Part shown: positions 1 through 6,975 of the stretch, in pieces
How positions within the stretch are numbered: the first letter of the stretch is position 1
How the letters are laid out: each line of letters opens with the position of its first letter
Assembly (NCBI GenBank): GCA_041583135.1
Contig: JBFHGJ010000098.1
Span: 1-21,514 of the forward strand
DNA length: 21,514 bases
Source: JABSOG01 sp041583135
Lineage (GTDB): Bacteria; Pseudomonadota; Gammaproteobacteria; Enterobacterales; Alteromonadaceae
Direction of reading: 5' to 3'
Made by a program: the position numbers and the translations under genes
Notes under the pieces: generated by a model
What the model saw: the letters and a program-made list of their open reading frames with translations, nothing else
Told to the model about the DNA's origin: nothing
Databases searched by the model: none

Positions 1-93
1 CATAATTCCTAATTATCGTTGCTTAATTTACTGCATTATGGCCCAGTTTTAGCTAACTATCAATATTAGAAACTAATGATAGCAGATATCTTG

Positions 94-402
94 CTATGGC
101 GAATAAATTAGAAAAAACAGTGCCATACTTACCAGTACCGCCAGTAAGGTGTTCTTACTAAACCATGCCAGCAAGGCGGCGACGATGGCGCAGATGAGAT
201 AAGAATTATCATAAGTCAGTGCCAATTGGTGGTCTCTGACAAAGACCACGGGGGCAAATATCGCGGTCATCACTGCTGGGGCCGAATAACTCAGAAATTG
301 CTGGGTATTTTTGCTGATCCTGACTGGTATCTTCGGTTCTAAAAAGACATAACGACTGATGAAGATAACCAAGGTCATCAGGATTATCATGGTCCAGATC
401 AT
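94..402 (-). CDS. azlD: AzlD family branched-chain amino acid exporter small subunit
   Basis: This is a 102-residue integral membrane protein with about four hydrophobic segments (roughly residues 2-18, 38-55, 65-80 and 82-100). Length, topology and its place directly after azlC match the AzlD/YgaH family. In that family the small subunit pairs with AzlC/YgaZ in the inner membrane to export branched-chain amino acids such as valine; this is family knowledge, and substrate cannot be read from the sequence. The N-terminal stretch ending in ISRYVF resembles the conserved 'TR..F' region of AzlD. Its ATG overlaps the azlC stop as ATGA (399-402), so translation is probably coupled and the partners made in equal amounts. 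The TAG stop is at 94-96. No clear terminator follows. Confidence 0.85.
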   Translation of the reverse strand: MIWTMIILMTLVIFISRYVFLEPKIPVRISKNTQQFLSYSAPAVMTAIFAPVVFVRDHQLALTYDNSYLICAIVAALLAWFSKNTLLAVLVSMALFFLIYSP

Positions 403-1121
403 GCGCTGTCTCCCTCGCGAGTATATTTGCCGTAAAGGTAGCCAATTATCATACCAATCAAGGCGCTTAGCAGTAACCCGCCAGCGACAGCGGCGAGTTC
501 AAATACCACCGCACTGACTAAGGTGCTGAGCACGCACAGTAAGACCGAAGGCTTTTTCACCAATGGAACCACCAAGGCGATAAAGGTGGCGGCAATGGCA
601 AAGTCGAGTCCCCACTTATCCATGTCGGGGATCGATTGTCCGGCAACAATGCCGGCAAATGAGGCGATGTTCCAGCACACGTAAAAGTTAAGCCCGCCGC
701 CCAGTGCGTACCAACGGTCGAACTTGTGAATAGCGCCTTGGTTGGAAACGGCAAACAGCTCATCGGTCAACAAAAAGCCCAAAGACAAACGCCAGCGCCA
801 CGGCAAGGGGGCGATTTTTTCGCGCATGGCAATGCTGTATAGCAAATGTCTTGAAGTGATGAGCACGGTTGTCAAAATAATACTGCCTAGGCCAATACCG
901 GCTTTGATCATGCCAAGGGCGGCCAGTTGCGCGGCGCCGGCAAACACGATGGCTGACATTGCCTGTGACTGAAATACGTCAAGTCCGGACTCAAGTGCCA
1001 AAGAACCTGCCAAAAGTCCCCACGGGATCACGGCAATGACCAGTGGCATGGTGGCTAAGACCCCCTTAAAGAAAGAGCGCCTTTTGGTGTTTAGTTCATC
1101 ATATATCATCACAGCTGGCAT
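399..1121 (-). CDS. azlC: AzlC family branched-chain amino acid exporter large subunit
   Basis: A 240-residue polytopic membrane protein with an N-terminal motif region characteristic of AzlC/YgaZ: a cytosolic lead, then 'IPWGLLAG' near residue 33, an 'AGAAQLAA' helix near residue 62 and 'TSRHLLYS' near residue 88. These small-residue helices and the SRHLLY segment are typical of the family. AzlC is the large subunit of a branched-chain amino acid exporter acting with AzlD in the inner membrane; the exact substrate is inferred from the family. The start ATG (1119-1121) shares one base with the stop of the upstream secreted-protein gene (TAATG junction), and its own stop overlaps azlD. An internal ATG four codons later is an alternative start. 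The three genes are very likely one operon. Confidence 0.88.
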   Translation of the reverse strand: MPAVMIYDELNTKRRSFFKGVLATMPLVIAVIPWGLLAGSLALESGLDVFQSQAMSAIVFAGAAQLAALGMIKAGIGLGSIILTTVLITSRHLLYSIAMREKIAPLPWRWRLSLGFLLTDELFAVSNQGAIHKFDRWYALGGGLNFYVCWNIASFAGIVAGQSIPDMDKWGLDFAIAATFIALVVPLVKKPSVLLCVLSTLVSAVVFELAAVAGGLLLSALIGMIIGYLYGKYTREGDSA

Positions 1122-2038
1122 TACCTTGCGGCGACTTTAAAGGCGATGCTGTTGGTGATGTGATTGAATAGACTCAGATAAAAGTTCTGTTCGGCTATCG
1201 GCGCGATGGCTTGCACTATTAGGTAGCGGCTGTCGTTGACGGAAACTGTTTGATAAAACAGCACTGGCGCACCGGTTTTTTTGTGTTTGGCTTGGGCGGT
1301 AATTAGGTATGAGCGTACCCCGGCGATGGTGATCGGCTTTTGCGTTAAAATTTTAGTCACGGCAAATAGCTTGTTGTTGAGCTTATCTTGCGCAAACGCA
1401 ATGATATCTTCTATCGGCTTGGGCATTTCGTCATGACTGATAATATAAGTTGGCGGATAGCTGCTGGCTTCATCATAGGGCGCTTTATTGATCATCACCA
1501 CAGAATTGGCCGTGCGGGTTTGATAGACCAACGGACTGATATCGCCTTTGACATGAAAGGGCAGGTTTTGAAACAGTTGCTCTTTGGTGATGCGGTTGGG
1601 CTTGATACCTAATAAGGTTTGCTTCAATATCGGACCAATGGCTTTGCTCATCGTCGCAGGGTAGGAAGCCACGACTTTGACATGACCGAGTTGGTCGCCA
1701 AAAAGCAGCAGCCATTGATGAAAAGTGGTATTGCTTTGATTTTTCTCGATTTTGAGTAAAATGCCTTCTTTGGTGCCGATGGTGACGTTTTGGCTTTCCA
1801 AGGTTTGGAGATTTTGCCCCAACTGTGCGGCGATGGCACTGCTGAATGGTTGTTCGTTTTCGCTGATCACTATGGTCGTGAAGGTTTCAAGCTGCTCAAA
1901 CCCAGTGAAGTTTTGTGATTCGGTGAATCCTGCCGGCGGCTCTATGGTGATGGCCGGGTGATGTAGTTTGTATTCTTTGGCTTGGGCAAAAAAACTGCAA
2001 CATAAGACAACGACTGATACTAGCGTTTTAAATCTCAT
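1121..2038 (-). CDS. Secreted protein of unknown function upstream of azlCD
   Basis: No family is recognised with confidence. From the ATG at 2038 the 305-residue product begins with a clean Sec signal peptide: MRFK, then a hydrophobic core (TLVSVVVLCCSFF), then AQA, with likely cleavage before KEY, so it is predicted periplasmic. The mature part appears to have two halves of similar pattern. Each has an extended strand-rich stretch and a 'VKVVASYP' or 'LIVQAIAP' strand, followed by a C-terminal amphipathic helix (about 144-156 and 282-296). The shape recalls DcrB/PsbP-like small alpha-beta domains, but that is only a resemblance. The frame stays open to a TTG at 2086, where an AAGGAG sits only 2 nt away; this would add 16 residues before the signal peptide. 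I prefer the ATG because of the signal peptide, although it lacks a good ribosome site. The gene abuts azlC (TAATG) and diverges from the polysaccharide locus. Confidence 0.7.
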   Translation of the reverse strand: MRFKTLVSVVVLCCSFFAQAKEYKLHHPAITIEPPAGFTESQNFTGFEQLETFTTIVISENEQPFSSAIAAQLGQNLQTLESQNVTIGTKEGILLKIEKNQSNTTFHQWLLLFGDQLGHVKVVASYPATMSKAIGPILKQTLLGIKPNRITKEQLFQNLPFHVKGDISPLVYQTRTANSVVMINKAPYDEASSYPPTYIISHDEMPKPIEDIIAFAQDKLNNKLFAVTKILTQKPITIAGVRSYLITAQAKHKKTGAPVLFYQTVSVNDSRYLIVQAIAPIAEQNFYLSLFNHITNSIAFKVAAR

Positions 2039-2177
2039 AGGATGTTTTTGACTCAACGGAGTGATTGTTGTGTCTGAATATAACAAAACTCCTTTAGTGG
2101 ATGAAGCTTGTGCCTCATGTTAATATGCCGCCAGTTTAAAAATAGTCGCTTCGGGCCTTGGGTCAATCAGTCGTTAA

Positions 2178-3329
2178 ATGAAAATTTTACATCTGGGCAA
2201 GTATTGCCCGCCGTTCTTTGGCGGTATAGAGAATTATATGATGGACCTTGGCGAAGCCTGTGACGCCAAAGGCGCACAGGTGGCGGCTATTTGCCATCAT
2301 CACCAAGCTGGACAACGGTTTGACAAGCGGGTAGTACGAGGGGTTTGCCTGTATCGCGTACCAACCTATGGTCAGTTGATGTTTGCACCTATCAGCCCTC
2401 GATTCGGTTATTATCTCAATAAGGTCATAGACGAATTTCAGCCCGACGTACTACATATTCATATGCCCAATACTTCGGCGTTTTTCGCGCTGTTAAGTAA
2501 AAAGGCAAAGCGCCTGCCTTGGGTGATCCACTGGCACTCCGACGTATTGGGTGAGGGCAGTCCATGGTTTTTGCGCTTGTTTTATCCAGCCTATGGGGTG
2601 TTTGAGTCGCAGCTGCTCAAGCGGGCCGATACTGTCATTGCCACTTCGCCGCCGTATTTTGCCATCAGTCCGGTACTTAGGCGGTTTAAATCAAAATGTA
2701 CCGTCGTGCCTTTGGGGATCAAACCTTTGCCGGTGCTTGGCGGCTGCGATACTTCTGAGGTTGATCCTAAACCGCTGCAATTGTTGATGGTTGGTCGTTT
2801 GACCTATTACAAAGGGCATCAATATGTGGTAGAGGCGATGGCGTTGCTGTGTCGTAGTGGTGTTGAAAATGTCCATCTGAATATTATCGGCACCGGAGAG
2901 TGCTTTAATGCCGTCAAAGCGCAGGTTGAATCTCTGGGGTTAAGCGACAAGATCCGTTTACTCGGGCATGTGGATTATCAACAACTGCTTAGCCATTTGC
3001 AGCGGGCCGATATGATCTTGTTGCCTTCTATCGAGCGTACCGAAGCTTTTGGCGTAGTGCTGATGGAAGCTGCCTGTTACGGCGTGGCTGCAATTGTTTC
3101 AAATGTTAGCGGCTCGGGCATGAGTTATGTGGTGGCCGATGAGAAGACTGGTCTTGTGGTCGAGAATAAGTCGCCCAAGGCACTGGCAGCGGCGATTGAA
3201 CGTATGTTGCAGCATCCACAGTTGGTGCGGCAAATGGGGGAAAATGCCCGAAAACGTTTCGTTGAAGAGTTTCAAATTGAGCAAAGTGCGGCAAAAATCC
3301 TTGAGTTGTATCAAAAATGTACGAACTGA
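2178..3329 (+). CDS. GT4 family glycosyltransferase
   Basis: A 383-residue GT-B glycosyltransferase of family GT4, cytosolic or membrane-peripheral, expected to transfer a sugar from a nucleotide donor to a lipid-linked oligosaccharide. Visible landmarks: the N-terminal 'PPFFGGIENY' loop (11-20), 'HIHMP' (93-97), 'HWHSD' (118-122), the domain-linker strand 'VGRLTYYKG' (205-213) and the donor-binding E-x7-E region 'EAFGVVLME' (289-297), followed by a G-S-G turn and 'TGLVV'. Full length for the family. The ATG is preceded by A-rich sequence without an obvious Shine-Dalgarno. It is the first gene of the locus but lies 211 bp before the next, so it may be a separate transcription unit. It diverges from the azlCD operon. 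Donor, acceptor and linkage cannot be read from sequence. Confidence 0.88.
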   Translation: MKILHLGKYCPPFFGGIENYMMDLGEACDAKGAQVAAICHHHQAGQRFDKRVVRGVCLYRVPTYGQLMFAPISPRFGYYLNKVIDEFQPDVLHIHMPNTSAFFALLSKKAKRLPWVIHWHSDVLGEGSPWFLRLFYPAYGVFESQLLKRADTVIATSPPYFAISPVLRRFKSKCTVVPLGIKPLPVLGGCDTSEVDPKPLQLLMVGRLTYYKGHQYVVEAMALLCRSGVENVHLNIIGTGECFNAVKAQVESLGLSDKIRLLGHVDYQQLLSHLQRADMILLPSIERTEAFGVVLMEAACYGVAAIVSNVSGSGMSYVVADEKTGLVVENKSPKALAAAIERMLQHPQLVRQMGENARKRFVEEFQIEQSAAKILELYQKCTN

Positions 3330-3356
3330 ACGGTTTTAATAAGCGCGAGATAGGCG

Positions 3357-3362
3357 TATAAT
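3357..3362 (+). promoter_or_regulatory. Candidate sigma-70 -10 box upstream of the acetyltransferase gene
   Basis: A perfect TATAAT sits in the 211-bp gap after the first glycosyltransferase, followed by C/G-rich bases (TCCGCC) in the discriminator region. The -35 region about 17 bp upstream is a poor match (TTTTAA), so the call rests mainly on the -10 and its position. It would give a leader of about 170 nt before the ATG at 3541. That leader contains a run of eight T at 3510-3517 but no convincing hairpin. Nothing else is recognised in this gap. Confidence 0.4.
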
Positions 3363-3540
3363 TCCGCCACATTTGACGCCTTGGCGCCATTGTATTGCGT
3401 TTTTTCGTCATTGTTGACGGGATAAGAGCAACATTTTCAACGGCCTTGGCTGTGCTTTGAGTGATTTTTAGCCCAATTGATGGATTTTATAGTATTTCGG
3501 GCGAGCATGTTTTTTTTGGCAGCATAAGTAAAACGGATTA

Positions 3541-4143
3541 ATGAGTAATAACAACTTTTTCATACACGACAGCGCTGAAGTTTCAGCTAAGAGCGACATC
3601 GGACAGGGCACCAAGATTTGGAATTTGGCTCAGGTTCGAGAAAACTGCACCATCGGCGCAAATACCATTATCTCTAAAAACTGCTACATCGATTTCGGTG
3701 TTCAAATCGGCAGTCAGGTCAAAATTCAAAACAATGTTTCTGTTTACCATGGCGTGACCATCGAGGACGACGTGTTTGTCGGCCCTTGTGCGGTATTTAC
3801 CAATGATTTTAGACCACGAGCGGTGGCTGAAGACTGGCAGGTAACACCTACCTTGGTACAAAAAGGCGCGTCCTTAGGGGCCAACTGTACCATTGTCTGT
3901 GGCCTGACTATTGGCCAATATGCCATGGTTGCCGCAGGTTCGGTGGTTACCCGTAGCGTCCCTGCCCATGTGCTGGTAGCCGGAAATCCCGCCAAACCGA
4001 TTGCCTATGTTTATCAAAATGGCGCAAAAGTGAAGCCGGAGCATTTATCTGGGGTCGATGGCGAGGATTTGGTGTTTATCAATCCCGACAATAACGAAAC
4101 CCTGAAATTGGCGAAAGAACAGGTAAAAGTAATGCCCTGCTAA
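3541..4143 (+). CDS. WlbB/WbpD-like left-handed beta-helix N-acetyltransferase
   Basis: A 200-residue hexapeptide-repeat (LbH) acyltransferase. Isoleucine/valine-spaced repeats run from about residue 14 to 140, interrupted by a loop with 'VFTNDFRPR' (85-93), and end with the 'AGNPAK' turn (147-152) seen in many LbH acetyltransferases. The layout and the 'KIQNNVSVYHGV' and 'GPCAVFTND' segments strongly resemble WlbB/WbpD, which acetylates the 3-amino group of UDP-2-acetamido-3-amino-2,3-dideoxy-glucuronate using acetyl-CoA. That substrate is inferred by resemblance; a related 3- or 4-amino sugar nucleotide is possible. The next gene, 7 bp downstream, encodes a UDP-sugar dehydrogenase that could make the 3-keto precursor, but no aminotransferase gene is present. 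The ATG follows an AAACGGA sequence, a fair ribosome site. Confidence 0.85.
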   Translation: MSNNNFFIHDSAEVSAKSDIGQGTKIWNLAQVRENCTIGANTIISKNCYIDFGVQIGSQVKIQNNVSVYHGVTIEDDVFVGPCAVFTNDFRPRAVAEDWQVTPTLVQKGASLGANCTIVCGLTIGQYAMVAAGSVVTRSVPAHVLVAGNPAKPIAYVYQNGAKVKPEHLSGVDGEDLVFINPDNNETLKLAKEQVKVMPC

Positions 4144-4150
4144 GGGCATT

Positions 4151-5152
4151 ATGAGTGACAAATTTCAATTGGATCATCATATGAATAAACCCTCAAGAAC
4201 ATTACGATTAGGCATTATCGGTGCAGGCAGTATGGGCAAAAACCATGTGCGTATCGCCAGCACCCATCCGGGTATTGAGTGCGCCGGGGTATATGATCCC
4301 AATGAAACCGTTGGTCGTGAAGTGGCCAATTTGTTTGGCGTCGAATTTTTTGCCAACCTACAAAGCATGTTGGAAAGCAGCGATGCGGTGGTGATTGCTT
4401 CTCCGACTTCTACCCACTTTGATATTGCTAAGTCAGCACTTGAGTTGGGTAAGCATTGTTTGATTGAAAAACCCATCACGGTGACGGTTGAAGAAGGCGA
4501 AGAATTGATCCGCCTTGGTGAGAAATATGGCTGCGTGATCCAAGTCGGTCATGTTGAGCGTTATAACCCGGTCTTTAGTGAGTTGAAGAAGATTGTCGAT
4601 CAGGAAGACATTTTGGCTATCCACTCCAATCGCTTAAGCTACAATGTCAGTCGCGCGAACGATGTGGATGTGGTACTTGATTTGATGATCCACGATTTGG
4701 ATGCGATCAATCAGATTTTAGGCGGTAACCTTGAGGTTGTCGGTGCCAGCGGCGGTTGTTTCCATTCACCCAATTATGATCATGTCAGCGCCGAGTTGGT
4801 AGCGCCAAATGGTTCTGTTGCCACGGTAATTGCTTCTAAGGTCTCTCAGACCAAATACCGTATGCTCAATATCAGCTGCTCTGACTGTTATATCAAAGTG
4901 GACTTTTTGCGTAAGGAAATTGAAATCAATCGACGTGCCGTTGGCCGTTACATTTCAGATCTGCAAGATGTGACCTATAAGCAGGAATATTTGGTTGAAC
5001 GTGTTTTTGTGCCTAATGTTGAGCCTTTGATGGCGGAACACTCTAACTTTGTCGAGTCGATTATCGAGGGCAAAGAGCCGATGGTGACGGCTTATCATGG
5101 GGTTGACGCCTTAAGACTAGCAAGAAACATTCAACAACTATGCAAAAAATAA
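4151..5152 (+). CDS. Gfo/Idh/MocA family UDP-sugar 3-dehydrogenase-like oxidoreductase
   Basis: A 333-residue NAD(P)-dependent oxidoreductase with an N-terminal Rossmann fold ('GIIGAGSMGKNH', 21-32), the family's 'EKP' signature with its catalytic lysine (106-108), and 'LMIHDLD' (178-184) carrying the conserved histidine. The C-terminal alpha/beta domain is complete. Its order 'RLSYNVSR...VVLDLMIHDLDAI' is closer to UDP-GlcNAc 3-dehydrogenases than to the 'SPNY' pattern of WlbA. The likely reaction is oxidation of C3 of a UDP-N-acetylhexosamine or its uronate to the 3-keto form. It is cotranscribed with the acetyltransferase (7 bp gap). The chosen ATG has AAGGG four bases upstream; an in-frame ATG at 4181 would remove ten residues and still keep the Rossmann motif. 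The last 13 bases overlap the next gene. Confidence 0.82.
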   Translation: MSDKFQLDHHMNKPSRTLRLGIIGAGSMGKNHVRIASTHPGIECAGVYDPNETVGREVANLFGVEFFANLQSMLESSDAVVIASPTSTHFDIAKSALELGKHCLIEKPITVTVEEGEELIRLGEKYGCVIQVGHVERYNPVFSELKKIVDQEDILAIHSNRLSYNVSRANDVDVVLDLMIHDLDAINQILGGNLEVVGASGGCFHSPNYDHVSAELVAPNGSVATVIASKVSQTKYRMLNISCSDCYIKVDFLRKEIEINRRAVGRYISDLQDVTYKQEYLVERVFVPNVEPLMAEHSNFVESIIEGKEPMVTAYHGVDALRLARNIQQLCKK

Positions 5153-5730
5153 TTATTCGGATCCTCGATATCATTTTTGCCCTGTGTGCGTTGATATTGC
5201 TCTCGCCAGTGTTTATTTTGGTGTCTCTTTTTGTGTTTTTCGATTTGGGCGCGTCAATTTTGTTTGTCCAGCAGCGCCTTGGTCTTAGCGGTAAGCCGTT
5301 CAATATGTTCAAGTTTCGCAGTATGAAGAATGTGGAATTGGAGCTTACCGAGGCTCACGAAAAGGTGAATGAATACACCATAAAGCTGAAAAATGATCCT
5401 CGTATCACCAAAGTCGGTGCGGTGATCCGCAAGACCAGCTTAGATGAGTTGCCGCAACTGTTTAATGTGTTGCTGGGCAATATGTCGTTGGTCGGCCCGC
5501 GACCTTGGGTGCCGGAGGAGTATAAGCACTTTCCAAAAGAATGGTTCTCAAGGCTGGAAACCAAGCCGGGGATCACCGGCTTGGCGCAGATCAATGGCCG
5601 CTCCGATCTCCCGATGGAAGATATCATCCGCCTCGACAATGAATGGGCGCAGCGCTATTCGGTTGCCTTGTATATGGAGATTCTGGTTAAAACCGCGCTG
5701 AGCATCGTTAAGGGTAAGAATACCTATTAG
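5140..5730 (+). CDS. PglC-like initiating phosphoglycosyl transferase
   Basis: A 196-residue monotopic phosphoglycosyl transferase of the bacterial sugar transferase family, in the short PglC-like form without the N-terminal transmembrane bundle of WcaJ/WbaP. It transfers a sugar-1-phosphate from a UDP-sugar to undecaprenyl phosphate and so starts repeat-unit synthesis at the inner membrane. Visible features: one N-terminal hydrophobic membrane segment (about 10-33), 'KFRSM' (58-62), the catalytic Asp-Glu dyad in 'SLDELPQL' (D102, E103), 'SLVGPRP' (116-122) and 'PGITGLAQINGR' (143-154). All core residues are present. It overlaps the dehydrogenase gene by 13 bp. Because the preceding genes modify an amino sugar, that sugar may be the one loaded, but specificity is not readable. 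Confidence 0.93.
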   Translation: MQKIIIRILDIIFALCALILLSPVFILVSLFVFFDLGASILFVQQRLGLSGKPFNMFKFRSMKNVELELTEAHEKVNEYTIKLKNDPRITKVGAVIRKTSLDELPQLFNVLLGNMSLVGPRPWVPEEYKHFPKEWFSRLETKPGITGLAQINGRSDLPMEDIIRLDNEWAQRYSVALYMEILVKTALSIVKGKNTY

Positions 5731-5755
5731 GGTATTCATCAGCGCCACAAGGGTC

Positions 5756-5761
5756 TATAAT
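5756..5761 (+). promoter_or_regulatory. Candidate -10 box between the PGT and GT2 genes
   Basis: A perfect TATAAT occurs in the 53-bp gap between the phosphoglycosyl transferase stop and the GTG of the next gene, followed by TAGCGCC. The -35 region (TATTCA at 17 bp spacing) matches poorly. If used it would give a leader of only about 16 nt. Treated as a possible internal promoter. Confidence 0.3.
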
Positions 5762-5783
5762 TAGCGCCAATGATGTTTAATAA

Positions 5784-6500
5784 GTGAACGTTTTGAACCC
5801 GTCTGAATATTTAGTTGTCATGCCTGCGCAAAATGAGGCCTCTACTATCGGTGCTTTGATCGCTCGATTAAAACAGCGATATGGCTTCGATATCGTGGTG
5901 ATTGACGATGGCAGTACGGATCAAACGGCGCAGATAGCCAAAGACAACGGCGCGATGGTGTTGCGTCATATTAAGTCGTTGGGGGCTTGGAAGGCGACAC
6001 AAACCGGGATCCGCTACGCATATGCCAAGCAATATCAGACGGTGATCACCATGGATGCTGACGGTCAGCATCTGCCCGAAGAAATTGAAACCCTGATTGA
6101 GGCGGCCAAACAAGGTGCCGACGTGGTCGTGGGGTCTTGTGTCAGCCGAGGCGATTTGATGCGTCATGTCGCGTGGCGTTTTTTCCGAGCGGTCTCAGGG
6201 GTTAATGTCAAAGACATCACGTCGGGTTTTCGTTTGTATAATCTGGCGGCTTTACGGGTGCTTTCGACCAAAGAAGCGACCATGCTTGAGTTTCAAGATC
6301 TCGGCGTTTTGCTGCTGTTGCGCTCTTTGAGTTTGTCTATCAAAGAGGTAGAGGTCAAAATGGATGAGCGCCTGATAGGCGACTCTAGAATATTCGGCTC
6401 TTGGTATAAGGTGTTGTCCTATATGTTCACCACCGCCTTAGTGTGCTTTGCCAAGGCCATTCCCTTGCGAGATGTGCGTTATCTCAAACGGTTTTATTAA
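5784..6500 (+). CDS. DPM1-like GT2 family glycosyltransferase
   Basis: A 238-residue GT-A glycosyltransferase of family GT2. The N-terminal nucleotide-binding strand 'VVIDDGSTDQT' (38-48), the metal-binding 'DADGQH' (91-96) and 'DITSGFRLY' (144-152) match the dolichol-phosphate mannose synthase (DPM1)/polyprenyl-phosphate glycosyltransferase subgroup. Such enzymes move a sugar from a nucleotide donor to polyprenyl phosphate, or in polysaccharide loci to a lipid-linked acceptor. There are no C-terminal transmembrane helices, only a moderately hydrophobic segment near 211-226. The next gene encodes a DUF2304 membrane protein 12 bp downstream, and this pairing is often seen in such loci. The start is a GTG; upstream bases show no strong ribosome site. 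Substrate unknown. Confidence 0.85.
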   Translation: MNVLNPSEYLVVMPAQNEASTIGALIARLKQRYGFDIVVIDDGSTDQTAQIAKDNGAMVLRHIKSLGAWKATQTGIRYAYAKQYQTVITMDADGQHLPEEIETLIEAAKQGADVVVGSCVSRGDLMRHVAWRFFRAVSGVNVKDITSGFRLYNLAALRVLSTKEATMLEFQDLGVLLLLRSLSLSIKEVEVKMDERLIGDSRIFGSWYKVLSYMFTTALVCFAKAIPLRDVRYLKRFY

Positions 6501-6512
6501 GGATGACTTATC

Positions 6513-6941
6513 GTGTCTAGTCCACAAATCATCGGCGCAGCCATTGGCTTTTTTATTGCCGCCATTATATTTTGGCTGGTGCGTCGTGACCATATGGTGT
6601 CTAAAGATGGTATTCGTTGGCTGTTTATCGCGATCATCGTGCTGGTTTATGGTGCTTTTCCCGGTGTCAACGACAGGTTGGGCGACTTTTTAGGCATTGG
6701 TTATCCGCCGATCATTCCGGTGCTTATTGGTATCGGTGCCATGTTGCTTAAACTGTTGCTCAATGATATTGAGCGGGTTAAAACGCGGGTAGATATTGAA
6801 CGTTTAGTACAGCGCATGGCGATGCTTGAGGCGGAACTCGATACCCTTAAGAGTCAATCTGACCTGTCAAAAGCCCAAGATGAGAGCGAAAAAAAGGGCG
6901 ACTGGGGTAACGTAAAAGATTTTCCCGGTAGTGGCCGATAA
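6513..6941 (+). CDS. DUF2304 family small membrane protein
   Basis: A 142-residue protein with three predicted transmembrane helices (about 5-23, 36-50 and 67-84), then a charged helical tail (about 86-125) with coiled-coil character and a hydrophilic C-terminus. Between helices two and three is the 'FPGVNDRLGDFLGI' loop. This matches the DUF2304 family: small membrane proteins encoded next to GT2 glycosyltransferases in surface-polysaccharide loci. Their biochemical role is not established to my knowledge. A membrane anchor or partner for the preceding DPM1-like enzyme is a reasonable inference. GTG start with AAGGA nine bases upstream. It sits 12 bp after the GT2 gene. Confidence 0.78.
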   Translation: MSSPQIIGAAIGFFIAAIIFWLVRRDHMVSKDGIRWLFIAIIVLVYGAFPGVNDRLGDFLGIGYPPIIPVLIGIGAMLLKLLLNDIERVKTRVDIERLVQRMAMLEAELDTLKSQSDLSKAQDESEKKGDWGNVKDFPGSGR

Positions 6942-6961
6942 GCTGCCTATGTTGAGGCGGT

Positions 6962-6975
6962 GACGGTAGCGTGCA
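6962..6975 (+). promoter_or_regulatory. ops-like element (possible RfaH recruitment site)
   Basis: The bases from 6962 match the RfaH/NusG-paralogue 'ops' consensus GGCGGTAGCGTGCT at all but two positions: an A replaces the second G, and the last position is A. The 11-base core CGGTAGCGTGC (6964-6974) is exact. In enterobacteria this core makes RNA polymerase pause and recruits RfaH. Here it lies mid-locus at the 5' end of the pssD-like gene instead of in a leader, so function is uncertain and chance cannot be excluded. Confidence 0.3.

Noticed and set aside
1..10. AGGAATTATG on the minus strand, possibly the ribosome site and start of a gene running off the left edge
   Set aside because: Only one codon is visible and the spacing is short; nothing can be said about a product.
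79..97. Six-base inverted repeat overlapping the azlD stop codon, as a possible terminator
   Set aside because: The stem is short and A/T-rich and is not followed by a T-run on the minus strand.
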